DNA from: Sphingomonas sp. QA11
Lineage (GTDB): Bacteria; Pseudomonadota; Alphaproteobacteria; Sphingomonadales; Sphingomonadaceae
NCBI RefSeq assembly: GCF_028473665.1
Contig: NZ_CP098774.1
Coordinates: 2,108,001-2,172,000 of the forward strand
Direction of reading: 5' to 3'
Length of the DNA stretch: 64,000 nt
Program-made: the position numbers and the translations under genes
Shown here: positions 25,822 through 35,052 of the stretch, in pieces
Numbering within the stretch: position 1 is the stretch's first letter
Layout of the letters: every line of letters begins with the position of its first letter
Notes under the pieces: generated by a model
The model's database searches: none
The model's input: only the letters and a program-made list of their open reading frames with translations
What the model was told of the DNA's origin: nothing

Positions 25822-26018
25822 AGAGTCCAGATCACCACATTGCCGAAAATCACCACTGCCAGCACCAGCATCAGCACCGCCTTCTGCCGATCGCCCTTCT
25901 TCACCCAGAGCGCGACACCGCCAAGCACCAGCGCGAACACGGCGAGCATGCTGATCGCTGGGGCCGAGGCCGCCATCGCCTGGGCCACGCCGCCCAATGT
26001 CCCGTAATAGCCGTCCAT
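25818..26018 (-). CDS. Small membrane protein (66 aa)
   Basis: 66 residues with two hydrophobic segments (AISMLAVFALVLGGVALWV and VLMLVLAVVIFGNVVIWTL) joined by a basic turn KKGDRQK, so a hairpin inner-membrane peptide. No family recognised. It starts 1 nt after the dehydratase stop, so it is likely in the same transcript, and overlaps the DraG-like gene's stop by 4 nt on the opposite strand. Confidence 0.6.
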   Translation of the reverse strand: MDGYYGTLGGVAQAMAASAPAISMLAVFALVLGGVALWVKKGDRQKAVLMLVLAVVIFGNVVIWTL

Positions 26019-26019
26019 C

Positions 26020-26988
26020 TTATTCGCTCCCGGCCAGCACGGCGCCATAGGCCGCCAGATCGACATTCCCGCCGGACAGGATGACGAGCGTCCCCGGAAC
26101 CAACTCAACCTTGCCCGCCAGCAGCGCGGCAAGCGCCACCGCGCCGCCCGGCTCGACCACCAGCCGCAACTGCTCCGCCGCCCAACGCTGCGCCGTTCGA
26201 ATCTCTGCTTCGCTCACCGCCACGCCCTGCACCCCGCGCCGCGACAGCACGTCGAACGTCAGCGGGGAAACAAGCGTGGTCTGCAACGCGTCGCACGCCG
26301 TGCGCGGCGGATTCGGGCCGACCGGCTCGATCCAGCCGGCCTCGAGCGACCGCCGCATATCGTCCCAGCCTTCCGGCTCGGCCACGGTGATGAACGCGTC
26401 GCGCAAGCCAAGCGTGATTCCCGCCGCCAGCCCGCCGCCGCCGCACGGCACGATCGCCTGGACCGGCTCGCCCAGCCCGCGCTCGACCATCTGCGCCGAC
26501 GCCTCGATTCCGGCACTACCCTGCCCTTCGATGATCCAGGGATCGTCGAAACTCGGCACCAGCACCGCGCCCCGCGCCTCGGCAAGTTGCGCGGCAATCG
26601 TCTCCCGGCTCTGAGTCGCGCGGTCGTAATCGACCACCTCCGCTCCCAGGGCCAGAGTCCCGTCGCGCTTCGATTTCGGCGCGTCGGCCGGCATCACGAT
26701 CACCGCTGGCATACCCAGCCGCTTCGCCGCCCAGGCCACGCCCTGCGCGTGGTTCCCCGAAGAGAAGGCCACGACGCCTTTCGCGCGCGATTCTCCGTCG
26801 ATTGCGGTGAGCCGATGCCATGCCCCGCGCAATTTGAACGCGCCGATCGGCTGCAACGACTCCGCCTTGAAAGCCACTGGGATTCCACGGATTTCCACGA
26901 CGAACAGCGGCGATGGCGGCAGGATCGCCGCGATCTTGGCTGCCGCGTCACGCACGCCGGCACGGGTAGGTTGTCGCACAAATGTCAC
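26020..26988 (-). CDS. Threonine/serine dehydratase-like PLP enzyme
   Basis: 322-residue fold-type II PLP enzyme. PLP lysine in PIGAFKLRGAW, SSGNHAQGVAWAA phosphate-side motif, and the glycine loop PCGGGGLAAG. No ACT regulatory domain, so catabolic or serine-racemase-like rather than feedback-regulated IlvA. The GTG at 26988 follows GGAGA with a 6-nt gap, deciding the start over the open frame up to 27099. Divergent from the ornithine decarboxylase with 134 nt between, which should hold both promoters. Confidence 0.82.
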   Translation of the reverse strand: MTFVRQPTRAGVRDAAAKIAAILPPSPLFVVEIRGIPVAFKAESLQPIGAFKLRGAWHRLTAIDGESRAKGVVAFSSGNHAQGVAWAAKRLGMPAVIVMPADAPKSKRDGTLALGAEVVDYDRATQSRETIAAQLAEARGAVLVPSFDDPWIIEGQGSAGIEASAQMVERGLGEPVQAIVPCGGGGLAAGITLGLRDAFITVAEPEGWDDMRRSLEAGWIEPVGPNPPRTACDALQTTLVSPLTFDVLSRRGVQGVAVSEAEIRTAQRWAAEQLRLVVEPGGAVALAALLAGKVELVPGTLVILSGGNVDLAAYGAVLAGSE

Positions 26989-27122
26989 ATTACGTCTCCG
27001 TGGGTCCAATTCCACTTTACATTGGAGAAAGTCGACCCTATTTCGCGCTTCCCGCTGCCCCATGGGACTTCCAACCGCAAGGCAGCTTTCGTCCGCCATC
27101 AGGCACTTGGAGGTCCCTTGAG

Positions 27123-28343
27123 TTGCACAAGCATCATAGCGCGCTGGGGTTAGCGACCACCCTTTCGACCGCGACCCGCGGTTTCGAGATCGCTAAGCAC
27201 GGACCGGTTCAGCCGGTAACGCTCATTCGCCCGCACGCCGCATCGCGTGCCGCCCGCTTCTTCGTGGAGAAGTTTCCGGGCCGCTCGATGTATGCCGTGA
27301 AGGCCAATCCCTCGCCGGACCTGCTGAAGGTCCTGTGGGAGAGCGGAATCACGCATTACGACGTGGCCTCGATCGCCGAGGTACGGCTCGTCTCCCGCAC
27401 CATTCCCGGCGCGACTCTGTGCTTCATGCACCCGGTCAAGGCGGAGGAAGCGATCGAGGAGGCGTATTTCACGCATGGCGTCCGCGTCTTCTCGCTCGAT
27501 TCGATCGAGGAACTGGACAAGATCGTCCGCGCGACCCGGTCAGCGCAGGATCTGACGCTCTGCGTCCGCCTGCGCGTGTCGTCCGAGCATTCGAAGCTCA
27601 GCCTCGCGTCGAAGTTCGGCGCGGCGCCGGGCGAGACCAAGGCGTTGCTGTTCGCGGCCCGCCAGGCGGCCGATGCCCTGGGCATCTGCTTCCATGTCGG
27701 CTCGCAGGCGATGACGCCCGAGGCATATGCCCAGGCGATGGAGCGTGTCCGCGCGGCCATCGTCGATGCGGCGGTCACGGTCGACGTGATCGACGTCGGC
27801 GGCGGTTTCCCCTCGACCTATCCGGGCATGGAGCCTCCTCCGCTCGAGCGCTATTTCGAGACGATCCACCGTGCGTTCGAAAGCCTGCCGGTCAGCTACT
27901 CGTCCGAACTGTGGTGCGAACCCGGCCGTGCGCTATGCGCCGAGTACAGCTCGCTGATCGTACGGGTCGAGCGTCGCCGTGGCGATGAACTCTACATCAA
28001 CGACGGTGCCTATGGCGCATTGTTCGATGCGGCGCATATCGGCTGGCGTTTCCCGGTCGAGCTGCTGCGCGAGCCGGACAGCCGGGCGAAGCTGATGGAG
28101 TTCAGCTTCTACGGCCCGACCTGTGACGACATGGATCACATGGCCGGCCCGTTCATGTTGCCAGCCGACATCGGTGCCGGTGATTATATCGAGATCGGCA
28201 TGCTCGGCGCTTATGGCTCGGCGATGCGCACCGCGTTCAACGGCTTCGGGTCGGACGAGACGGTGATCGTCTCCGACGAGCCGATGGCCTCGCTGTACCT
28301 CGGCGACGAGCGCGAGGTCGCCTCGAACGTCGTCACGCTGTAA
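27123..28343 (+). CDS. Type III PLP-dependent ornithine/lysine decarboxylase
   Basis: 406-residue alanine-racemase-fold decarboxylase. PLP lysine in SMYAVKANPSPDLL, HVGSQ motif, GGGFPSTYPG phosphate-binding glycines, and the C-terminal substrate motif GPTCDDMD with its catalytic cysteine. It should make putrescine (and perhaps cadaverine), the precursor of homospermidine. GGAGG at 27109-27113 is spaced 9 nt from TTG 27123, giving LHKHHSALGLAT as the start; upstream residues look non-coding. Followed, after an inverted repeat, by the deoxyhypusine-synthase-like gene. Confidence 0.88.
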   Translation: MHKHHSALGLATTLSTATRGFEIAKHGPVQPVTLIRPHAASRAARFFVEKFPGRSMYAVKANPSPDLLKVLWESGITHYDVASIAEVRLVSRTIPGATLCFMHPVKAEEAIEEAYFTHGVRVFSLDSIEELDKIVRATRSAQDLTLCVRLRVSSEHSKLSLASKFGAAPGETKALLFAARQAADALGICFHVGSQAMTPEAYAQAMERVRAAIVDAAVTVDVIDVGGGFPSTYPGMEPPPLERYFETIHRAFESLPVSYSSELWCEPGRALCAEYSSLIVRVERRRGDELYINDGAYGALFDAAHIGWRFPVELLREPDSRAKLMEFSFYGPTCDDMDHMAGPFMLPADIGAGDYIEIGMLGAYGSAMRTAFNGFGSDETVIVSDEPMASLYLGDEREVASNVVTL

Positions 28344-28369
28344 CGACTAATTATTATCACCTCCCTCCT

Positions 28370-28476
28370 CCCCTCCCGCTCGCGGGAGGGGCCGGGGGTG
28401 GGCTCGCGTTTTCAACAGATGGCGCGCTCGCTTAAGCCGGGCGCCCACCCCTAGCCCCTCCCGCAAGCGGGAGGGG
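28370..28476. repeat. Large inverted repeat, two nested 34-bp arms
   Basis: Arms 28370-28403 and 28443-28476 are reverse complements at 31 of 34 positions. Each arm is itself a hairpin (CCCCTCCCGC opposite GCGGGAGGGG). It lies between the decarboxylase and the next polyamine gene and resembles REP/BIME-type intergenic palindromes. It could attenuate read-through or stabilise mRNA. Confidence 0.75.
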
Positions 28477-28491
28477 GACAAGGAAAGAGAT

Positions 28492-29541
28492 ATGACCGAA
28501 ACCATCAACGACACCCGCAAGGCAGAGCTGCTTTCGACTCAGGTCGAGCATATCGACATCACCAAGTTCGACGCGCGCCCGATCGTCGACGCGATGAAGA
28601 AGATGAGCTTCACCAGCCGCGATCTGGGCCGCGCGACCGACATCTACAACCAGATGCTCGCCGATCCCGATTGCTCGATCTTCCTGGTGATCGCGGGCTC
28701 CACGTCGGCCGGCGGCTGCATGGATCTCTATGCCGAGCTGCTGCGCAACAACATGATCGACGGGGTGGTCGCGACCGGCGCGTCGATCGTCGACATGGAT
28801 TTCTTCGAGGGCCTTGGCCACAAGCATTATCAGGCGCTCGAAGTGCCGGACGACGATACGCTGCGCTCGCTGCTGATCGACCGCATCTACGACACGTACA
28901 TCGACGAAGAGCAGCTTCAGGATTGCGACCACACGATCTACGAGATCGCGAACTCGCTCGAGCCGCGCCCCTATTCCAGCCGCGAGTTCATCCGCGCGAT
29001 GGGCAAGTACCTCGTCGAGAACGGCAAGAAGGACAACAGTCTGGTCAAGCTCGCCTATGAGCATGACGTGCCGATCTTCTGCCCGGCCTTCGTCGACAGC
29101 TCGGCCGGCTTCGGTCTGGTCAAGCACCAGGTCGACCGCGCCAAGGAAGGCAAGCCATACATGGTGCTCGACGCCATCGCGGACTTCCGTGAGCTGACCG
29201 ACATCAAGATCAAGGCTGGCACCACCGGCCTGCTGATGATCGGCGGCGGCGTGCCGAAGAACTTCATCCAGGATACCGTGGTCTGCGCCGAAATCCTCGG
29301 CCATGACGACGTCCAGGTCCACAAATATGCGGTCCAGATCACCGTCGCCGACGTGCGCGACGGCGCCTGCTCGTCCTCGACGCTGCAGGAGGCCGCGAGC
29401 TGGGGCAAGGTCAACACCGGCATCGAGCAGATGGTGTTCGCCGAAGCCGGCAGCGTAATGCCGCTCCTCGCTTCGGACGCCTATCATCGCGGCCTGTGGA
29501 AGAACCGCACCAAGCGCCGCTGGGGCGCCAGCTTCGACTGA
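28492..29541 (+). CDS. Deoxyhypusine-synthase-like homospermidine synthase
   Basis: 349-residue member of the deoxyhypusine synthase superfamily. The active-site lysine that carries the aminobutyl group is in the conserved SWGKVNTGIEQMVFAEAG; the GSTSAGGCMDLYAELLRNN and GGGVPKNFIQDT loops bind NAD. Bacteria lack eIF5A, so the expected role is homospermidine formation from putrescine or spermidine, consistent with the ornithine decarboxylase just upstream. AAGGAAAG sits before ATG 28492. Substrate choice cannot be decided from sequence alone. Confidence 0.82.
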   Translation: MTETINDTRKAELLSTQVEHIDITKFDARPIVDAMKKMSFTSRDLGRATDIYNQMLADPDCSIFLVIAGSTSAGGCMDLYAELLRNNMIDGVVATGASIVDMDFFEGLGHKHYQALEVPDDDTLRSLLIDRIYDTYIDEEQLQDCDHTIYEIANSLEPRPYSSREFIRAMGKYLVENGKKDNSLVKLAYEHDVPIFCPAFVDSSAGFGLVKHQVDRAKEGKPYMVLDAIADFRELTDIKIKAGTTGLLMIGGGVPKNFIQDTVVCAEILGHDDVQVHKYAVQITVADVRDGACSSSTLQEAASWGKVNTGIEQMVFAEAGSVMPLLASDAYHRGLWKNRTKRRWGASFD

Positions 29542-29721
29542 TATCTTGGCTCCTGCCCGGAACGGGGAGGAGTTTTGAGCGACTGGTGGAGGGGTCTGGA
29601 GCGCGGCAACATTGCCGGGCTCCGGGCCCCTGTCCATTTCAGTTACTGACATCATTGAAAGTTGCGCACCCGTCACGATTGAGGCAGCCTCGTCCCAGCA
29701 CAAAAGGGGGAGTTACCGAAA

Positions 29722-30153
29722 ATGACCGACCACAGCCCGATTCTCGCGCCCGTCGTCGCGCTGATCGCCTGGAGCCTCGTGATGTGGCTCTGGATGTATG
29801 CGAAGCGAATTCCGGCGATGAACGCCGCGAAGATCGACACGAAGAACCTCGTCGGTGGCAATGGTGTCGACCTGAAGGCGGTCATCCCGCCCCGGGCGCA
29901 ATGGCCGGCGGACAATTACAACCACCTGATGGAACAGCCGACCCTGTTCTACGCCATCGCGCTCACCCTGGCGCTGCTGGGTGCCGGCGGCGGACTCAAT
30001 CTGACGATCGCCTGGGCCTATGTCGGCCTGCGCGTGGTGCACAGCATCGTGCAGGTGACGGTGAACCGGGTTATCATCCGCTTCTCGATCTTCACCCTCG
30101 CGACGCTCTGCCTGATGGCGCTGACTCTCCATGCGGCGATGGTGGTTTTCTAA
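29722..30153 (+). CDS. MAPEG-family membrane protein
   Basis: 143-residue, four-helix membrane protein of the MAPEG (microsomal glutathione-transferase-like) superfamily. Helix 1 ALIAWSLVMWLWMYAKRIP, the family-typical NYNHLMEQPTLFYAIALTLAL, AYVGLRVVHSIVQVTVN and a C-terminal hydrophobic helix. Possible detoxification or membrane role; the glutathione-dependent formaldehyde genes at 50 kb are not linked. ATG 29722 follows AGGGGGAG at a good spacing. Confidence 0.85.
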   Translation: MTDHSPILAPVVALIAWSLVMWLWMYAKRIPAMNAAKIDTKNLVGGNGVDLKAVIPPRAQWPADNYNHLMEQPTLFYAIALTLALLGAGGGLNLTIAWAYVGLRVVHSIVQVTVNRVIIRFSIFTLATLCLMALTLHAAMVVF

Positions 30154-30313
30154 ACCACCGGGCTTTGATTCCTCCCCTCCCGTTCGCCCCGAGTAGCCAT
30201 CGAGCCTGTCGAGATGGCGTATCTAAGGGCACAGGCGTTTCGCGCACCTCTGCTTCGATGATACCCAGGCGATTGAAGAACCGCACCGGTCGGATTGCAC
30301 CAACCACGTCAGT

Positions 30314-32206
30314 TTAGCCGAACAACCGCGCCATCGATCGTTCGAGCATCACCAACTGCCATAGCGTCCGGCCATGCTCGGCGCGACCGGCGCGGTGGTC
30401 GGCCGCGATCCGCTCGATCGCGCGCGGATCGAACCAGCCGGTGCCGGTCAGCACGCGCGACTTCGCCAGTGCCGCCGCTTCCTCCGCCAGGGGCCCGCGG
30501 AACCAAGCGCTGATTGGCGTGACGAAGCCCATCTTGGGTCGATACAGGATGTCGCGCGGCAGATAGCGTTCCATCGCCTTCTTCATCAGCCATTTGCCCT
30601 GCCCGCGTTTCAGCCGCATCGAGACGGGCAGGCTGGCCGCGAATTCCACAAGGCGATAATCGAGCAGCGGCTCGCGCGCCTCGAGGCTCACCGCCATGCT
30701 GGTCCGGTCCGCCTTGGTCAGGATGTCGCCGGGCAGCCAGTGCTGGAAATCGGCATATTGCGCGCGGTCGATCGCATCGCGCGCGGGCGCATCACGCATG
30801 CTTCGGACATAGCGGTCTTCGGCACGGTGACCGCCCAGCGCCCGCTTCGCCTCATCGGAAAAGAGCAGCCCGCGCAGCGTCGGCGTCGTCACGCCGACTG
30901 ATCGCGCATAGGCCTCCGCGCCGTCCTCGGCGAGCGCGAGCAGCGTCGTCTTCGCCCGCAGCCGTTGCGGCGCCCAGTCGGCCTTGGGATAGAAGCGCCC
31001 GAGCGCCCCGAACGTACCCGCCCTGATCGAGGGAGGCAGCAGCGCCCGCACGCGTTCCTCGGCGGCCTGGAACTTGTAGCGACGATATCCGGCGAACGCT
31101 TCGTCAGCGCCGTCGCCGGAAAGGGCCACCGTCACATTCTCGCGGGCCAGCTCGCACACGCGGTAGGTCGCCAGCGCCGACGCATCGGCAAAGGGCTCGT
31201 CAAAGGCTGCGACCAGCGTGTCGATCAGCGCGAAATCATCCGCCGCCACCACGCGTTCGCGATGCTCCGTCGCGAAGCGCTCGGCGATCTCGTTCGCATA
31301 GGATCGTTCGTCGTGCCCTGCCTCGTCGAACCCGATCGTGCAGGTCTTCACCGCGCGCTTCGACGCTTCGGCCATCAGCGCGACCACCGCGGAGCTGTCC
31401 ACCCCGCCGGACAGGAACGCACCGAGCGGCACGTCCGAAACCATCCGCGAGGTCACTGCCTCGCGCAGCCGCTCGACCAGTTCCTCCTCAAGCGCCTTCT
31501 GCTTGCCGGTAGCCCGCCGCGAGAAATCGACATCCCACCAGCGCGACGGCGCGGGAAGCGACTTGCCCCGTTCGAGCAGCAGCGAATGGCCGGCGGGCAG
31601 TTTCTTCACACCCGCGATCAGGCAGGCATCGTCCGGCACATAGCCGAACGCCATATAATCCTCGACCGCGCGGATATCGGGCGAGCGTCGCAGCAGCGGA
31701 TGGGCAAGCAGGCCCTTGAGTTCGGACGCGAAGGCAACGCCGCCGTCCGACAGTTCGACATAATGGAGCGGCTTCACCCCGAGCCGGTCGCGCGCCAGGA
31801 ACAGGCTCTGCCTTCGCGCATCATGCAGCGCGAAGGCGAACATGCCGTTCAGCCGGTCGAGCATTGCCGGTCCCCAGAGCGCCCAGCCGTGGAGCAACAC
31901 CTCGGTATCGCCCCTGGTGACGAAGATCGCGCCAAGCGCCTGCAGTTCGGCGCGCAGCTCGGCGAAATTATAGATTTCGCCATTATAGGTGACGGTCAGC
32001 GAGCCGTCGGCGCTGGCCATTGGCTGCGGGCTGCCCGCAACGTCGATGATCGACAGGCGGCGATGCCCCAGCCCGACGCCCGGTGCGGTCCACACGCCCG
32101 ATCCATCGGGCCCGCGATGCGCCTGGGCGTCCGCCATGGCGGCGATTCGGGCCGGATCGACCGGCTTGGGCGTGGCGGGATAGAAGATCCCGGCGATGCC
32201 GCACAT
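30314..32206 (-). CDS. Asparagine synthase (glutamine-hydrolysing)-like amidotransferase, XrtA-associated
   Basis: 630-residue two-domain enzyme. The N-terminal class II glutamine amidotransferase begins MCGIAGIF with nucleophile Cys2; the C-terminal asparagine-synthase domain has the SGGVDSSAVVALMA PP-loop and GDGADEAFAGYRRYK. Members in exosortase A loci are proposed to amidate sugars or lipid-linked intermediates rather than make free asparagine. Last gene of the polysaccharide operon, 90 nt after the exosortase; the gap has a short TTCGACAAGCTC-type sphingomonad repeat. Confidence 0.88.
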   Translation of the reverse strand: MCGIAGIFYPATPKPVDPARIAAMADAQAHRGPDGSGVWTAPGVGLGHRRLSIIDVAGSPQPMASADGSLTVTYNGEIYNFAELRAELQALGAIFVTRGDTEVLLHGWALWGPAMLDRLNGMFAFALHDARRQSLFLARDRLGVKPLHYVELSDGGVAFASELKGLLAHPLLRRSPDIRAVEDYMAFGYVPDDACLIAGVKKLPAGHSLLLERGKSLPAPSRWWDVDFSRRATGKQKALEEELVERLREAVTSRMVSDVPLGAFLSGGVDSSAVVALMAEASKRAVKTCTIGFDEAGHDERSYANEIAERFATEHRERVVAADDFALIDTLVAAFDEPFADASALATYRVCELARENVTVALSGDGADEAFAGYRRYKFQAAEERVRALLPPSIRAGTFGALGRFYPKADWAPQRLRAKTTLLALAEDGAEAYARSVGVTTPTLRGLLFSDEAKRALGGHRAEDRYVRSMRDAPARDAIDRAQYADFQHWLPGDILTKADRTSMAVSLEAREPLLDYRLVEFAASLPVSMRLKRGQGKWLMKKAMERYLPRDILYRPKMGFVTPISAWFRGPLAEEAAALAKSRVLTGTGWFDPRAIERIAADHRAGRAEHGRTLWQLVMLERSMARLFG

Positions 32207-32296
32207 CAGTTAAGTCCCCACCCCTTCGTCACCCGTCCTGCTAGACAGGAAGCACGATGCTTCGACAAGCTCGACGCGCCCCAAATCGCCGCCGGC

Positions 32297-33844
32297 TCAG
32301 CGCGGCATGCCAGCGCTGCGATCAGCCAGCACGTCGATCGGCCCCAGCGCGGCGAGAAAGGCCTCGATGGCGGCGCGCGGATCGCGGCCCGGCATCACCT
32401 CGGCCGAGATATGCACCGCCACTGCCCGCTGTGGCCCGCCAAGCAACCGTGCCTTGAGTGTTTCGAGCTTCACCGCCCGGTCATCGTGAGTCACCACGTC
32501 GCCGACCCGGTACCAGGTGGCGATCCGGCGCTCGACCGGACCCGGCGCGGTCGCCCGGATGACCGATCCGCCCGCGATATCGGGCAGGTCCTCGATCCGC
32601 ACCCAGACATCGTCCTCGCGGATCGCGCCGACGCCGAACGACACCAGTTCCTTGCCTTCATGCTGGCTGCCATACACCGCCACGGCGAGATCGACGGCAT
32701 CGCCCCGGCCATTCTCGTACCGCCCGATCAGATAATGGTCCGCACCCGGATAATAGGGTGCCCAGGGCGCGCGCACGCTCATCGGCGCGCGGTGCCAGCC
32801 GGGCACCTCCGGCAGCGTGATCGCGTTCGGCAGTGCCTGCGCCCGCCCCGCGATCGCGGCCGACCAGGCCGGGAAGATGCCGGCGACGGTCAGTACCAGT
32901 GCCGCCGCGACCAGCGCGTCGCTTCGCCGCTTCGGTTCGGCCTGCAATTGCGCGGGGTCGAACACCGGCGCATCCGGCACTCGGTCGAACCAGCGCCAGC
33001 CGATCGCCAGCACCGCCGCCATCACCACGCCGAAGAACACCCAGCCATAGACGATATGGTCCATGCCTGTCGCCCGCTCCACCGAGGTCAGGTACGCCGC
33101 ATAGATCGTCCCGAACGCGCGCAGGCCGTTGGCGATGACCGGCACGATCAGCGCAACGATCATGAAGATCGCGCGCCGGGTCCAGGAGGTGAAGCAGACA
33201 TTCGCCACCAGCGTGCCATAGGCGATCATCGCGATGACGAATTTCGCGCCGGAACAGGCCTCGGCCACCTCGAAATAGCCGTTGGGGATGGTGATGAGCA
33301 CGCCATCGACATGTGCCGGCACACCGAACAGATGCAGCAGCGGCATCACCATCTCGACGGTAACTGTCTGGAGCGGCCCTTCAAGCCCCTCGCCGAACGG
33401 CACCATGAAGAAAGCATAGCACAGCGGGAACAGCAGCCCCCGGGCGACATTGGGGCCAAGGATCGTCACAACGGCGCCCTGGAGCATGATCACCAGCCCG
33501 AGATGCCGCGCCAGCGCGACACCCGCCGCGTCGCCGAGCAGCCAGCCGAATCCGCCGACGGCGACTAGCGCAAGCCCCGGCCACCACGCGACCAGCGTCA
33601 GCTGCGCAAGCTCCATCCGGCGCTGCCACACCAGCCAGCCGATGACCGGGGCGATGAACAGGCAATGCCCGAAGGTCGTGCTGGTCCACCAGATGCGCGC
33701 AAGATCGGCTGTGTCGGCCCGGAACAGCAGCAACAGCGCGATCGCGGCCCCGGCAAGGATCGTCGCGTGACGCCGCCAATGGGCATCGAATCCGCGCGCC
33801 TCGTTCCCGGCCGCGACCTCGGCCGCCGGGAATGCGACGGTCAT
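32297..33844 (-). CDS. xrtA: Exosortase A (XrtA) with fused EpsI domain
   Basis: 515-residue integral membrane transpeptidase-like enzyme that sorts PEP-CTERM proteins. About eight hydrophobic helices hold the catalytic triad: Cys in FEVAEACSGAKF, Arg in VIANGLRAFGT, His in ATGMDHIVYGW. From about residue 305 a soluble EpsI/DUF3485 domain follows (LPEVPGWHRA, YPGADHYLIGRY). Start ATG 33844 overlaps the glycosyltransferase stop (ATGA). No PEP-CTERM substrate was seen in this window. Confidence 0.9.
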   Translation of the reverse strand: MTVAFPAAEVAAGNEARGFDAHWRRHATILAGAAIALLLLFRADTADLARIWWTSTTFGHCLFIAPVIGWLVWQRRMELAQLTLVAWWPGLALVAVGGFGWLLGDAAGVALARHLGLVIMLQGAVVTILGPNVARGLLFPLCYAFFMVPFGEGLEGPLQTVTVEMVMPLLHLFGVPAHVDGVLITIPNGYFEVAEACSGAKFVIAMIAYGTLVANVCFTSWTRRAIFMIVALIVPVIANGLRAFGTIYAAYLTSVERATGMDHIVYGWVFFGVVMAAVLAIGWRWFDRVPDAPVFDPAQLQAEPKRRSDALVAAALVLTVAGIFPAWSAAIAGRAQALPNAITLPEVPGWHRAPMSVRAPWAPYYPGADHYLIGRYENGRGDAVDLAVAVYGSQHEGKELVSFGVGAIREDDVWVRIEDLPDIAGGSVIRATAPGPVERRIATWYRVGDVVTHDDRAVKLETLKARLLGGPQRAVAVHISAEVMPGRDPRAAIEAFLAALGPIDVLADRSAGMPR

Positions 33845-35052
33845 GCAGCCGACCTCTTCGGCGGTGCCTTCACCCGGATGCCGAGGATCGAATCGAGCGG
33901 CGCGAGACATGCCTGCCAGCTGTAACGCTTCTGCACCTGCTCGCGTGCCTCGCGGCCCATGACGCTTGCCGAAGTCGGATTGTCCAGCACGGCGATCACT
34001 TCCTCGGCGATCTCGCCGACCGTCGCGCCGATGCGGATCGTACCGCCATGGTCGATCCCCTCGGCCGCGGCGGCCGAAGCGACCACCGGGCGCGCCATCG
34101 CCATCGCCTCGAGCACCTTGTTCTGCACGCCGCGCGCCAGCTTCAGCGGCGCGACCACGACCGACGCCGCCGCCAGCCAGCCGCGCACGTCGGCCACCTC
34201 GCCCGTGACGATCACGCCCGGCTGCTTCGCCAGCGCCCTGACTGCTTCCGTCGGGTTGCGCCCAACGATCGCGAAGCGCGCCTGGGGGTGGCGTATGCGG
34301 ACATGCGGCAGGATCGTCTCGACGAACCAGGTCACCGCCTCGATATTCGGGCGGTAATCCATCTGGCCGGTGAAGACCATCAGCTCGCCGGTCGTGTCGA
34401 TCCGCTTGAAATGGGCGACCGGATCGAAGAATTCGGTATCGATGCCGTTCTCCACGACATGCACCCGCTCGGCGCCGGTTTTCGACCTGAACAGCTCCGC
34501 CTCGGCCGCGCTGACGAACAGGCTGGCATCGGCGATCTTGGCGACGGCGCGCTCATGGCTGAACAGCATCTTCGCCTCGCGCTTCATGAACCACGCCGTC
34601 GGGCCCTTGGCGGTCTTCGCGTAAGCGGTGAACTTCGCCGAATCCATGTCGCAGAAATCCATGATCACGCGCTGCCGCGGCCGGGACGGCAGATATTGCG
34701 CCATCTGGCTCGAATAGACGTAGATCGTGTCGATCGAATGCGCCGACAGGATCCGCTCGACCTGCTCGCGGAGCGGACGGTTCTCGAATGCCGTCAGCGA
34801 CACCGGCTTGCGCGTGAAGATCGCCTCGAGCGCCGCCACCGCGCGCGGCTTGGAACGCCAGATGATCGATCGGTTGCCGGTGAATTTCGCCAGCCCGCTC
34901 TTCTGCTTCATGTCGCGCGTGTCGTCGGCGAACGCGATCAGATGGACCCGTTTGCGCGCCGACAGGAACTTCAGGATGTTGAACCCGCGAATCTTGTCGC
35001 CCCGATCCGGCGGATAGGGCACGCGATGCGCCAGGAACAGGATGTCGCCCAT
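33841..35052 (-). CDS. XrtA-associated glycosyltransferase, group 1 (TIGR03087-like)
   Basis: 403-residue GT4-like glycosyltransferase. N-terminal LFLAHRVPYPPDRGDKIRG is the recognisable signature of the PEP-CTERM-locus subfamily; central VVENGIDTEFFDP and C-terminal PLKLARGVQNKVLEAMAMARPVVAS form the nucleotide-sugar site. It should add one sugar to the lipid-linked repeat on the cytoplasmic side. ATG 35052 shares one base with the FemAB stop (TGATG); the open frame to 35118 is ignored for that reason. Confidence 0.88.
   Translation of the reverse strand: MGDILFLAHRVPYPPDRGDKIRGFNILKFLSARKRVHLIAFADDTRDMKQKSGLAKFTGNRSIIWRSKPRAVAALEAIFTRKPVSLTAFENRPLREQVERILSAHSIDTIYVYSSQMAQYLPSRPRQRVIMDFCDMDSAKFTAYAKTAKGPTAWFMKREAKMLFSHERAVAKIADASLFVSAAEAELFRSKTGAERVHVVENGIDTEFFDPVAHFKRIDTTGELMVFTGQMDYRPNIEAVTWFVETILPHVRIRHPQARFAIVGRNPTEAVRALAKQPGVIVTGEVADVRGWLAAASVVVAPLKLARGVQNKVLEAMAMARPVVASAAAAEGIDHGGTIRIGATVGEIAEEVIAVLDNPTSASVMGREAREQVQKRYSWQACLAPLDSILGIRVKAPPKRSAA

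Noticed and set aside
30965..33568. 867-codon ORF on the plus strand
   Set aside because: Antisense to the amidotransferase and exosortase; composition and lack of any domain pattern mark it as a shadow.
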